NCBI GenBank assembly: GCA_030407005.1
Contig: JAUDYN010000007.1
Coordinates: 248,001-312,000 of the forward strand
From: Desarmillaria ectypa
Taxonomy: Eukaryota > Basidiomycota > Agaricomycetes > Agaricales > Physalacriaceae
Length of the DNA stretch: 64,000 nucleotides
Reading direction: 5' to 3'
A program made the translations under genes and the position numbers. The notes under the pieces were generated by a model. It made no database searches and was not told the DNA's origin. It saw nothing but the letters and a program-made list of their open reading frames with translations. Below, piece by piece: positions 35,140-46,249 of the stretch; position 1 is the stretch's first letter, and each line of letters opens with the position of its first letter.

Positions 35140-36500
35140 TGATGTGCTTGGTAACGGCGAGTGACAAAAGAATTAGGGAATGGCAATGAACACCAATCAC
35201 ACTAAACCTCTTACTACTCTACACTTAATCACCAATATTGAATTCGGGCAGTTTCAAGTACGATGGAAGCACTCTGCAGACTTCAATAATCAAGTACAAT
35301 TGTCTTAAAGACATTTTATTCATTACTAGTGAGTTTATACAAAGTACTAGTCATACTAGTGGGGTGGGTAAGACACAATTGAATAAAGAGTGACTTGGTT
35401 TGAGCTACTGCACTCGTTCTGACTGAAACTGCTTCAGACTGGTGGCGCTCTTGGCCCTATACTGCTTCCTACAAGTGATAAACACTTGACCAGTCGCACT
35501 CTTGGCTAACTAGTGGCGCTCTTGGCCTAAGAATAAACTATAACTCTGAGAACTTTGCTTGAACTAACTTCAAAACACTCCGGACCTTTGCAGGACACAA
35601 CAGTGACTCTAATGGACTTCAATTCAATGCAATTCTATGGGTGACTTAGCGACTATTAATCACTTCATCGAGGTTAAGCACAAAAGCCTTTAATTGGGGA
35701 CACCAGTTACTACCAGTGAGGGCTCAACTGCAGGGATGGCTTGCCTCGTTTGCATGAGTGCCCATCCCACTACTTATATACTACTGAGGCAGAACTATAA
35801 ATATCATCTGGGTATAGGGTATATTGGTAAGGATTTCTTGGCTAGTCATGAATAATGGTGAATAATCACACAATAGTTGGTCTAGTCTGTTTTCTTTTCA
35901 AATATTCGGTCTAGAGACTCCACAGTTGGTCTTTCCGCGCCCTTGGCACAACTACATGCCCTAGTAACGCGGTTATATGAATATCCAGATATTGGTACCT
36001 GTAACAGCTATCCGATCATGATCGAGGGTGCAGTCTGGCTCCACTAGCATCGATCATAAGAGATCTATATCAAAATAGTCGGATCTGGGCCCAAGGTTAA
36101 TCCATTCCTAATTTATTTCTAAGTCCTGTTTCAAGATTGCCATGTGACTAGTTATCCTGACTTAGGTGTTTATGCCCAGTCTGGGCTGCTAGTGACAGAA
36201 CTTGATGAGATCTGTGTACTCTGCTCCTGGTTTTTGTGTGCTAGTAGCATCCTTCATTTGCTAATGGCTGTATTTCACTTAGTCCTGCTAGCATTCGAGT
36301 TACTAGTCTGGCCGGCTGGTAGATTTAACCCACTAATGGTGTTGCATCTAAGTCCTGGCTCTACCAGTTGCTTACTGCTTTTAACTATCAGCTCGAAGCC
36401 TCAGCTATAGTCCTCTATATATCACTAGTATAGGATAGATGTGCAATAGTATTGTTACAAAATCGCAAAATCTAGGTGTGAACACATAGACGGCATATCA
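35140..36500 (-). mobile_element. 1.36-kb LTR, copy 1 (flank CCGA / CCGG)
   Basis: It runs TGATGTGCTTGG...GCATATCA on the plus strand. The LTR sense strand is minus, judged from the TATATAAGTAG promoter core, which reads in that direction. The left flank CCGA does not match the right flank CCGG. Each pairs instead with a flank of copy 2. I found only a handful of differences from copy 2 over the whole length. The first and last ~8 bp form an imperfect inverted repeat (TGATGTGC/GCATATCA). No coding capacity seen. Confidence 0.9.
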
Positions 36501-37057
36501 CCGGTCAGATATGACCACCTGCAGCATTCCATGCTTTGCATATACATGGTTGTGGAGCATCAGCACCCATCCTTCAGCGGATAATTCCTCATTACATGGA
36601 ATCAGGATAATGTTCTTGGAGAATCGGTCTATGATGATGAGTAGAGCATCGAAGCCTTCTGATTCTGGTAAGCCAGTGATCATATCAACGGAAATGTGTG
36701 TCCATAGAGTATCGAGGATTGCATTGGGATGAAGAGGCACAGCTTTGGCCTGCATGTCACTCTTCATTCGTTGACAGGTCTCGCATCCCTTGATGTAGGA
36801 CTCAATGTCTTTTTTCATTTTCGGCCACCAGTATTCATGAAGAATGAGTTCCTTTGTCTTTGTGATTCCTGGATGACCTGCAGTGATATGATCATGATTT
36901 TGTGAAATGATTTCACCGCGGAGGGAGAGTTCCTTGGGGATATAGATCTGTCCATTGTACCACAAGATTTCATCTTCTTGGGTTATTCCTCTTTCATGAT
37001 TAAGGGATTTTTGATCCCCTGATCCCATTGATTCCTTTGTCAGGTTGCGTCTCTTAT
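36501..37057 (-). pseudogene. Element X integrase N-half (inverted core)
   Basis: On the minus strand: HDHITAGHPGITKTKELILH with CETCQ forms the HHCC zinc-binding domain. The catalytic core starts at WTHISVDMITGLPES (first Asp) and LLIIIDRFSKNIILIP and stops at VVISDR, the second Asp motif, exactly at the edge of LTR copy 1. The remaining part, starting GSQFVSAFMKEL, is on the opposite strand at 43,137. The break coincides with the 4-bp sequence CCGG. Confidence 0.88.
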
Positions 37058-38790
37058 ATGCATGATTTGTTCTTTGGTAGTGGGTAATATTAATGCCTGG
37101 AAGTGTTCTGGAGAAAGAACGACAACATCTTGGTTGTCTTCCTTTCCTTGATTGTGATTATCTTGTCGGCTAAGAAGGTCTGCCTTCTTGTTGGTGGTTC
37201 CAGCTTTGTGTTGTAGAACAAAGTGGTACTTGGCTAGTTCTGTGACCCATCAAGCTTGTTGACAGTTCAGCTTTTGCAGTTTCCGGAAGTACTGGAGGTT
37301 TTGGTGATCCATCCAGATTTCAATGATTTCTTTTGCACCCATGAGGTAATGATGCCATTCTTCCAGGGCTAGCATGATGGCCAGCAGCTCCTTGTTGTAG
37401 ATCTCATAGTTGCACTCAGTGACTGTTAATGCTTTTGACATGAAAGTGACTGGTCTCCATTTCCCATTCTGTTTTTGGCTAAGAACAGTGCCAATCACCC
37501 TGTCACTGGCGTCAGCCTCTACTCTGAATTTTCCATCGTCTGAGGGGATCATTAGGACTACACTATGTTTGTTGTCATCAACTTCTTGAGTTGTGAGAAC
37601 ACCTGTTCCTGGTCTGGTCCCCACATCCAGTTTACCTTTCCAGTTAACTGGGTAAGTGGATGCATGATTTTGGAGTAATCACAGATGAACTTTTGGTAAA
37701 AGTTCATGAATCCTAAAAATGACTGAAGTTCTTTTTTCTTCGTGGGAGTTGGCCATTCAGCAATTCCCACAATTTTGACTGGGTCCATGCGAATAGCATC
37801 TTCACTGATGGTAACATCCAAATATTCAGTTTTGAGTACTTCAAACTCGCATTTTTCTGCTTTGAGAAATAGTTTGTTTTCTCAAAGGCATTGTAGAACT
37901 TGTCGAACAATGGTACAGTGTTCAGACAGAGTCTTGGTGAAAATGAGAATGTCATTGAGGTAAATGGTGACTTTTCCTCTGGCAATTAAGTCCTTGAAGA
38001 TGTCATTCATCATCCACTGGAACATAGCAGGTGAATTTGTGAGGCCAAAGAACATAACCATTGGCTCAAAGAGTCCTCAGTTAGTTCTGAACGCAGCCTT
38101 TTCTTCATCTCCATCTCGGATGCATACATTGTTGTATCCCCAGCAAATGTCCAGTTTAGAGAAATACTTTGCTCCTCGTAGCTTGTTGATGAGCTCAGAG
38201 ATTAGGGGAAGGGGATAACGATTCTTGATCATCATTTCATTCAGTTTTCTATAGTCCTGAACAGGTCATAAAGAGCCATCCTTTTTCTTAATGAAGAAAA
38301 AGGGAGATGCAAATGGGGATTTCAAGGGGCAAATTTGTCCTGAGTCTAAGTTCTCATTGAGGAACTTGTCGAGTTGTTCTTGCTCATTTCAATTGAGTGG
38401 ATAGACTTTACAATCCAAGGTAGATTTCGTATTAGGAACCAGCTCAATGGTGTGGTCCCAAGGTCTTTGTTCTGGTAAATCATCGAAGCTTTCCTTTGAG
38501 AATAGATCTCTAAAGCTTTGATACTGAGGAGGCATGAGCTCCTCAAAAGTCCATTTTGGTTTTTCTGCATTTGCAGCTGCCGCCAGTTTGTTTGTGTGGT
38601 GAACTGCTCAAAGAGTGATTTCTTCTTGCATATTGACAGCAAGGATACTCCCTCCTTCATCGAGTTCTTGATCCCACTGATCTTCTTCATCTGCATCAGG
38701 AAGCATAAAATAGCTTTTAACACACTGACATCATCCAAATGTCATGGATCCTATCTTCCAATTGACAAGCAGGTTATGGTGTTTTAACCA
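37058..38790 (-). pseudogene. Element X reverse transcriptase and RNase H (inverted core)
   Basis: Minus-strand segments show VTIYLNDILIFTKTLSEH (palm motif), FLKAEKCEFEVLKTEYL, DPVKIVGIAEWPTPTKKKEL, QSFLGFMNFYQKFICDYSK, then RNase H with VEADASDRVIGTVLSQK, YEIYNKELLAIMLALEEWHH and WMDHQNLQYF. Frameshifts separate the pieces. The palm motif reads YLND instead of YLDD, so a catalytic Asp is replaced by Asn. One G-to-A step at a CpG (CTCGAT to CTCAAT) would explain it. Confidence 0.85.
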
Positions 38791-38859
38791 GTTGTGGCCC
38801 AAATACATGGTCTTGAAATCTAGTTTGGTGACTGCAAGGTTGATTCATTCGCTGTGGTC

Positions 38860-39200
38860 TCCAATGGTCATTCAGAGTTCCACAAATTTGGTTATGTCGC
38901 CTGCCTTGTTGTGGGTTCCATCTGCATTATATATGGGTATGGGAGAGGCAGCTTTTCGGGTATCCAACTGATGTTGTTAGATGTAGGTTCGATTGATAGA
39001 ACTGCCTGTGCAGCCGCTATCTAACAATGCTCAGGTTGTCAACATCTTCTTTCCTGTGCAAGGAGAGAGCTGGATATCCACCAAAAAGTCTCAACCTGAG
39101 CTTTTGGTTCCATGGATATACCAGATCAGTTTGTGGAGTTCATAGAGAGTTTCTCAGTCTCCACTTTCTTTCAAGTGTTGAACCAACTTGTCAGTGATTT
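38860..39200 (-). pseudogene. Element X protease region (inverted core)
   Basis: The minus strand reads ALLDSGCTGSSINRTYI followed by HQLDTRKAASPIPIYNADGT and AGDITKFVEL. LLDSGCTGS is the retroviral-type aspartic protease active site, with Asp intact here. At least two stops lie nearby. Confidence 0.78.
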
Positions 39201-39207
39201 CTCCAAG

Positions 39208-40400
39208 TCATTTGGGATGCACCCAAATAGAAAGGACAGCCTTGGCAGTGGCGGTGTCCTTGGTGGCACAGACTGCACGAAGTGTCCAATCAAGTCCAAA
39301 TGGTTTACACCATAAATGATCGAGTTTCAGTACCCCCTTGTTAGGCAGGATTTCAGGATTTGGTGCCTCTGTAACTGGCAGGACTTTGGTTCTGGACTGT
39401 TTTGCTTTCCATTGTAGAAAAGCCATGTTGTCCTCTTCATCAGGTACTTCAACAATAGTGGTTCTGTGAATCTGCCCCCTTTTTACCGCCTGGGCACTAG
39501 CAGGTTCCCGAGCACAGGATATCCCCTGTTGGGGTACAGCTGGTGATGGGAATTTGTCAGCCAGCTTGCTTTCATATTCCTGGTCAGTACCCCTGTGTTC
39601 TTCGGCCTGCACCACCTTTGTCGGAGTTTGAATTATTTTTGGCAGGGACTCCCGGTTGGCACAACCATCATGCCCATTGTTTGAGTACAACTGCCCCCTT
39701 TCTATCACCTGGGTGCTAGTGACTTCCCCTGTTCTTCGGCTTGGGTTGCTTTCAGAACCTGAACAATCCCAGGAGAAGATTGGACTCAGCTTGAGGGGTC
39801 TGAAGTTCCGCTGGTACTATCCAATCTGGCAGAGTACTTAGCCTTTGCATCTGGGGCAAATCTAGTCAGCATTGCCTGCGGCTCTGCTCTGGTCTGTTCT
39901 CCCACTGGACTGGATATTGCGTGGCTCTGATCCTGGCCTTGGTGAGAGGCTCTTTTTTCCCCTGCCAACCCTGGCGAGGCTGGTGGACTTGCCTTCCGAC
40001 TTGTTGGGAGTTCTGGGGATTTTGGACTTCTGGGAGGCCTGAGGGAGTCCCGCCTACTATCCCCTGTCCATAATTGGTTGCCCAATTGCGTATCTGGTGA
40101 GCTAAGCTCAGTGGACTTCATGGTAGCACCAGCACTATCTGGCACATCCTCTGCCTCATCGGGGGTTCGGGATTCACTACAGATACTTGTGTCAGTTTCT
40201 TTAAGGAGAATGACATACCTGTTTATTTTTGATTCTTTGGTGTTCTTTGGCTTTAGGGTCTGTGAAGTCATAGAATATATATTTGTTTTTTTGTATGATT
40301 GTCTATGTTTATAATATTCAGTCCGACCTGCAGAAACCAAGGACTCACCTTCTTGTGACTTGGTCAAGCAAGAGGAATTGAACCCTTGTCAACCTAGTCT
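39208..40400 (-). pseudogene. Element X gag-protease linker region
   Basis: Open minus-strand stretches at 39,208-39,708 (IVEVPDEEDNMAFLQWKAKQ, WCKPFGLDWTLRAVCATKDT) and 39,786-40,367, which is serine/proline-rich in that frame. The first has clear relatives in B (49,667-50,128) and D (53,945-54,226), so it belongs to the element. No catalytic domain is recognisable. Confidence 0.6.
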
Positions 40401-40456
40401 TTTGTCTCTTCAATCTTGGTCATGACCAGCACCACTTCGTTAGTGGGCCCCAAGGA

Positions 40457-41772
40457 TCAAACATCCCTCAACTCTTTTCTCTTAGGACAATCTCTGCTCA
40501 GGTGACCTTTCTCATCACACCTGAAACATCTACCCTTGGCCCTTTGCTGATCGATATCCATAGACTTCCCTGCCCCTCTGTGTGTCATCCACTGACCAGT
40601 TCCAGCATCCCGACTGGTCCCACTGTTGGCAGTCAGCTTTGGAGCCAAGGAACTTGTCGCCCCAGTGGCAGCTTTGCTGCTGGGCTGCTGTGATTGTTGG
40701 GGCCAGGAATCTTTCTTCTGCCCATCCCTGGGCATGCCGGTGGTCTGGTCGAAGACCCATTTGCATTGTCATTCCTTGTACATCCTGAGGATGTGCTCCT
40801 TCCACTCTGGATATGAGCATAGTATATTGATGCCCATATTAGAGATGAAGGTGGTATGGGAGCTTGGAACTCCTAGTTGTACCACCCTCACCATGGCACT
40901 GTGCTCTGCTTCATCAGTTCTCCAGCCCACTAGCTTGGCTTCTTCTTCCAGCTTCTGGAAGTAATGGGAGGTGGGCTGCACTCCCATCCGAAGATTGAAC
41001 ATCCGCTTTTTGTGGACTTCTTCGATGGTGGGGTCTCTGAATTGTCGAGAGACCAGATCAACAAAGTCCGCCCAGTCAGGGTAGCGGAAGTGGACAGTGG
41101 TCCCATCATAAGAGTTGCCTATCCAGAATTCAGGTCTCTTGTAGACCCACCAGTCCTTGGTGGCCTCCTCAAAGTGGGAGGTCGCAAATAGTACCAGGTG
41201 TGATAGCACCTGGAAATAGTGTTGAAACACTTCAAAGTACACAATGCAATCGCCAATGAAGTGTTCGATGTCATCGTGGTCCCCCTTGAACAGAGAGGGT
41301 ACTTTGACGAGCATGGGTTTGATGCCCAGGTATGGGGCATTGGCGGTGGCATTCCTGATGGGGTTGGGGATAGGGTTGGGAGGACCTTTACCAGGAGGTG
41401 GTCTTGGGATTGAAAAATGATCTGGCCTTGGACCTGGGTAGCCTCTTGGCAGTTCTGAGGGTTGTCCTCTCTCCGGCTCCTTCCCATTGTCTTGGTCGTG
41501 GAGATAGTCTGCCATCATCCTGCTGGCAGATTCCTCCCATTTGAGCTCTTTGCACATCTCTGTGATGTGCTTCTCCTTTTCGGCCAGTGCAGTTTTCATC
41601 TGCTGCCAAATTTCTTCCACCATGGCTGGGGTTCTTGACACCCCTGCAGTGGCGGTACCTGCAGGGGTGGTGTCAGCTTCCATGTCTTCTCCCGCACCTG
41701 CAAAGAGAAGACTGACACCCTGATAAGGGTGGTAGCCTTGGTGATGCACCCTATGATGCGGAGGCAAGTCGG
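40457..41772 (-). pseudogene. Element X gag with zinc knuckle (inverted core)
   Basis: Long minus-strand frame (40,769-41,767). The capsid-type core is PSLFKGDHDDIEHFIGDCIV, FEEATKDWWVYKRPEFW and DFVDLVSRQFRDPTIEEVHK. The nucleocapsid follows in another frame with CFRCDEKGHLSRDC (CCHC). Immediately upstream, next to LTR copy 2, the sequence reads into TTGCCTCCGCATC. After flipping, this joins directly to the PLPD end of the upstream ORF at 35,139. Confidence 0.85.
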
Positions 41773-43132
41773 TGATATGCCGTCTATGCGTTCACACCTA
41801 GATTTTGCGATTTTGTAACAATACTATTGCACATCTATCCTATACTAGTGATATATAGAGGACTATAGCTGAGGCTTCGAGCTGATAGTTAAAAGCAGTA
41901 AGCAACTGGTAGAGCCAGGACTTAGATGCAACACCATTAGTGGGTTAAATCTACCAGCCGGCCAGACTAGTAACTCGAATGCTAGCAGGACTAAGTGAAA
42001 TACAGCCATTAGCAATGAAGGATGCTACTAGCACACAAAAACCAGGAGCAGAGTACACAGATCTCATCAAGTTCTGTCACTAGCAGCCCAGACTGGGCAT
42101 AAACACCTAAGTCAGGATAACTAGTCACATGGCAATCTTGAAAACAGGACTTAGAAATAAATTAGGAATGGATTAACCTTGGGCCCAGATCCGACTATTT
42201 TGATATAGATCTCTTATGATCGATGCTAGTGGAGCCAGACTGCACCCTCGATCATGATCGGATAGCTGTTACAGGTACCAATATCTGGATATTCATATAA
42301 CCGCGTTACTAGGGCATGTAGTTGTGCCAAGGGCGCGGAAAGACCAACTGTGGAGTCTCTAGACCGAATATTTGAAAAGAAAACAGACTAGACCAACTAT
42401 TGTGTGATTATTCACCATTATTCATGACTAGCCAAGAAATCCTTACCAATATACCCTATACCCAGATGATATTTATAGTTCTGCCTCAGTAGTATATAAG
42501 TAGTGGGATGGGCACTCATGCAAACGAGGCAAGCCATCCCTGCAGTTGAGCCCTCACTGGTAGTAACTGGTGTCCCCAATTAAAGGCTTTGTGCTTAACC
42601 TCGATGAAGTGATTAATAGTCGCTAAGTCACCCATAGAATTGCATTGAATTGAAGTCCATTAGAGTCACTGTTGTGTCCTGCAAAGGTCCGGAGTGTTTT
42701 GAAGTTAGTTCAAGCAAAGTTCTCAGAGTTATAGTTTATTCTTAGGCCAAGAGCGCCACTAGTTAGCCAAGAGTGCGACTGGTCAAGTGTTTATCACTTG
42801 TAGGAAGCAGTATAGGGCCAAGAGCGCCACCAGTCTGAAGCAGTTTCAGTCAGAACGAGTGCAGTAGCTCAAACCAAGTCACTCTTTATTCAATTGTGTC
42901 TTACCCACCCCACTAGTATGACTAGTACTTTGTATAAACTCACTAGTAATGAATAAAATGTCTTTAAGACAATTGTACTTGATTATTGAAGTCTGCAGAG
43001 TGCTTCCATCGTACTTGAAACTGCCCGAATTCAATATTGGTGATTAAGTGTAGAGTAGTAAGAGGTTTAGTGTGATTGGTGTTCATTGCCATTCCCTAAT
43101 TCTTTTGTCACTTGCTGTTACCAAGCACATCA
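41773..43132 (+). mobile_element. 1.36-kb LTR, copy 2 (flank TCGG / CCAG)
   Basis: Inverted relative to copy 1; it runs TGATATGCCGTC...AAGCACATCA. The left flank TCGG (41,769-41,772) is the reverse complement of CCGA, which flanks copy 1 on its outer side. The right flank CCAG (43,133-43,136) matches CCGG from the inner flank of copy 1 apart from one CpG transition. The core promoter AGTATATAAGTAG is at about 42,491. Confidence 0.9.
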
Positions 43133-44272
43133 CCAGGGATCTCAATTTGTATCAGCATTCATGAAGGAACTCTATTAAATGCTAGATATCATGCAGAATG
43201 CCTCAATGGCATATCACCCCCAGATGGATGGACAGACAGAGAGAGTCAATCAGGGAGTTGAAAAGTACCTTCACATCTTTGTCAACCACTGACAAACCGA
43301 TTGGGTAGCATAGTTACCACTCGCCGAATTCACTCACAACAACCGAACTCATTGGCCATAGGCAAAAGCCCCTTCATGATTCTATACAGGTGCAATCCTC
43401 AACTTATTCCTGAGTCTATCCAGAAAACCAGCTTGCAAACCCTGCAGCTGTCGACTTCACTGAGACAATGGCCAAGATTCATAAAGAAGTACATGACGCC
43501 TTGGAAAAGGCAGTGGCACAAATGAAGGTGCAATATGACAAATGAAAACAATTGCCATGGGAATATCAAGTCGGTGATAAGGTTTGGCTCGATACTGCCA
43601 ACCTTCATCTTCCACAACCAAAGAAAAAAACTTGACAACAAATGAATAGGACCATTCAAAATCATCGAAAAGTCAGGAGCAGCAGCATACAAACTAAAAC
43701 TGCCGCCTCATTGGAAGATTCACCCCTGGTTCAATGAAAAGCTATTGACTCCCTATGTCGCACCTTCATTCCCCAATCAACAACAACTGCCGCCTCCTCC
43801 TCCAGACCTCATTGATGGTCAGAAGGAATATGAAATCGAAGAAGTTCTGAATTCACACACTCGAAAAGTACGCTCGAAAAGAGGACAACCATCCAGAGAA
43901 GTCACAGACTATCTGGTTAAATGGAAGGGATGGACCCATGAACACAACTCATGGGTTTAAGAAAATGAGATGATGAATGCATTGGAAGTGATCCAAGAAT
44001 ACCAGGCCAGCATAAACCGTGCCATATACACTCCAAAAATCATAACCAATGACAAAGTAGTGGTCAAGATCTTAGACCACAAATACTCCAAAAACAGCGA
44101 CATAGCATATCTCACTGAATGAAAGGATGGATATACCAAGTGGATTGTCAATCCAGACAAGGACCTATGGAAAAAACTGACAGATCAGTACTGGATCAGT
44201 CAAATCGAAACACAGTTCGATGCTCCTGAAGAAGAACCTTAGCAGTCAGGATGACTGCTTTAACAAGAGGGT
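43133..44272 (+). pseudogene. Element X integrase C-half and chromodomain
   Basis: Plus-strand reading: [30 protein letters not shown] (third catalytic residue Glu in TERVNQ), then YEIEEVLNSHTRKVRSKR and TDYLVKWKGWTHEHNSWV, a complete-looking chromodomain, and the tail YWISQIETQFDAPEEEP. In-frame stops include one right after NSWV. The purine-rich AACAAGAGGGTAA abuts the 3' LTR. Confidence 0.85.
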
Positions 44273-44274
44273 AA

Positions 44275-44691
44275 TGTTAGGATTTTTCCATTATCTTATC
44301 TTATCTGAGTCATATCCATGACTCAACCATCTAATCCACCAGAGTTTCTGACTCGTATTGATCCTCTCACCAACCTTACCCCTCGTTCTCACAAACTGTC
44401 ACCCCAGACGTTATCTATTGGACCATGATCCTTCTGAATCCATTCCACTTTGACACCATTCCAGCATGAGCATTACCATTTCATCTACATATATCACCAT
44501 AAAAGCAGTATATAAGTAGAGTAAAACTCAGTGTTGTACTCTATCTTTTGACTAAACTTAAATCATATACCTCTTACTCTCACACACTAAAGACCACACT
44601 TAATCTTCTAACTGGGTAACTGTTTGAATGCATAACAGCCCAAAGAAGGCAGCTGACATCCCAAGTCACATGACTAAGTTGGTCCCTAACA
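44275..44691 (+). repeat. 3' LTR of element X
   Basis: TGTTAGGATTTTTCC...GGTCCCTAACA, 417 bp, followed by the right TSD CAGTA (44,692-44,696). Confidence 0.92.
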
Positions 44692-44838
44692 CAGTATATG
44701 GTATTAGTAGCTTCTTATTTTTCAATTGCTTAATTAACACATTCAGTCTGCAGGTGGTAGGCAGTGGATGCATTCGGGGTGATGTCTAACATCTGGTACA
44801 GATCCTTCATGAACCTTGAGATGAACTGGGGACCTCAG
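44692..44838 (-). pseudogene. Element D integrase fragment
   Basis: The minus strand reads RGPQFISRFMKDLYQMLDIT (its first codon now TGA, explained by CGA decay) and PNASTAYHLQTE, then breaks off. It corresponds to the part of the integrase after the second catalytic Asp. It lies directly beyond the right TSD of X and is cut on its other side by repeat E at 44,839. Confidence 0.75.
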
Positions 44839-45508
44839 TGTAAGGCTGAAAGCTCTCTGGTGAGAGAATTACAGTTTGATTTTGCAAGATCTTTCTATAT
44901 AGTAAGTATATGAGGAGGTGCAAGAACCACCCACTTCAGATCAGTTAGGATCCACTTCTGATAGCAGATAAGAGTGAAAGAGTGGGACTCAGCATCCTTT
45001 TAAGAGATTTGGATTGTAAGAGCAATTTCTGAGTGATAGTAATGAGCTTCCATGCTGTCCACTAGCAATACTAGCCATGAAGCTGCTAAAGTATGCTAAG
45101 CTGGAGGTTTGGATAAGGAACTTATTCCTTTAGTGTGCTATGAGCTTGATTGATTATTCTCTAGTTACACTGGTGCTTTTATACTTCTTCAACTTCTTAC
45201 CTCTATACCTATCTGCTGTGACAAACTTGCCAAGTAGTGACCTGCTCTATTGTGTCCACCCCCTTTTTACACTCCTAAATGATTCTCCTAAAGGAAAACC
45301 ATATGGCATCACCATTCTTGATGATATTAAGGCAGAGGTATGGGCTTCCACTGGTGGATGGCCATCCATTATGCTCTGGTGAAAAAGTGGGTTACTGATG
45401 GCAGATGATAGTGCAGATGGCAGTCTATTGTTCTCTGACCTTCATTTCCTTTATTTCCAGAAGATTCTTAGTCCTGTATTCCCATTAACTGAGCATGTGG
45501 TTATGTTA
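44839..45508 (+). repeat. Dispersed repeat E, copy 2
   Basis: Same orientation and extent as 479-1,172. It is inserted in D's integrase and abutted by B's LTR at 45,511. Confidence 0.75.
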
Positions 45509-45510
45509 GT

Positions 45511-45911
45511 TGTTAGACCCAAACTCTGTTGGACAACAATAGTAAACACTAGGCTGTATCATGTTCATACAGTCACCCAATGAGTCCAAGAATGTTGTCA
45601 ACTAAGAGTCAAGACTAAAGGCTAGCTTTAGGTAAGAAGTGGAGTTGACAAGAAAAGTTTAGTATGATTAAACTTAGCTCAAAGCTGGAGAATATATAGT
45701 AAGAGCTAAACTACTTATATACTAAAGTACAGGTTCTAATAATAGATAGATATGCATGTGTCCATGAGTGAAATGAATGGAAACAATAGTATAGTGGAAC
45801 AACTGCAGCAAGCCATAGTTCTATGTCTTTGTAGGCACTGAGATTACATATGATAAGCTAGCATCTAGATGAAAGATAAGATAAATATGAAAAATAGATG
45901 AAGTCATAACA
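45511..45911 (-). repeat. 3' LTR of element B
   Basis: 401 bp, related to the D LTR at both ends and in the AAACTTAGCTCAAAGCTGGA block. TTACCCTCTTGTTAAGAC follows, the complement of a polypurine tract. Confidence 0.82.
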
Positions 45912-46249
45912 TTACCCTCTTGTTAAGACAGACATCCCAACTGTCATTATGACCTGACTACTGGTCTTTCCAAAGGGGTCCCTCTTTCATGCCTTGTCAT
46001 TCTCATTCCATTGATCTTCTCCTCTGTCATCATCCTGATTATTTGCTCTTCAGTAGTCATTAATAAGTTCTTTCAGATCTGCAACTTCCTCTCCATAATA
46101 CCAGTATTCAATGTGGGGATATTTCTTGATCAAATATTTCCATCAATCTCTAGTTTTCTTTGTATCCACTATAACTGTGGATTTTAGAGGAGTGACCACT
46201 ATTGCTTGAACTTCTACTGCTCCTTTTGCATTGTCTAGGTTCCTTTCTG

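Larger units (their letters stand above)
33405..44691 (+). mobile_element. Element X: Ty3/Gypsy retrotransposon with an inverted gag-pol core
   Basis: X is bounded by 417-bp direct LTRs (33,405-33,821 and 44,275-44,691) and a perfect TSD CAGTA (33,400-33,404 and 44,692-44,696). The upstream ORF and the integrase C-terminus with chromodomain are on the plus strand. The segment 36,501-41,772, with gag, protease, RT, RNase H and the integrase N-half, is on the minus strand and sits between two 1.36-kb LTR copies in opposite orientation. Returning the core to plus orientation would make the element collinear. X keeps more CpG than D or B and is therefore younger. Stops and the flip make it inactive. 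Confidence 0.9.

Noticed and set aside
35140..43132. Interpretation as a DNA transposon with 1.36-kb terminal inverted repeats carrying gag-pol
   Set aside because: The paired 4-bp flanks, restored integrase frame and a third lone copy at 51 kb fit two LTR insertions plus inversion much better.
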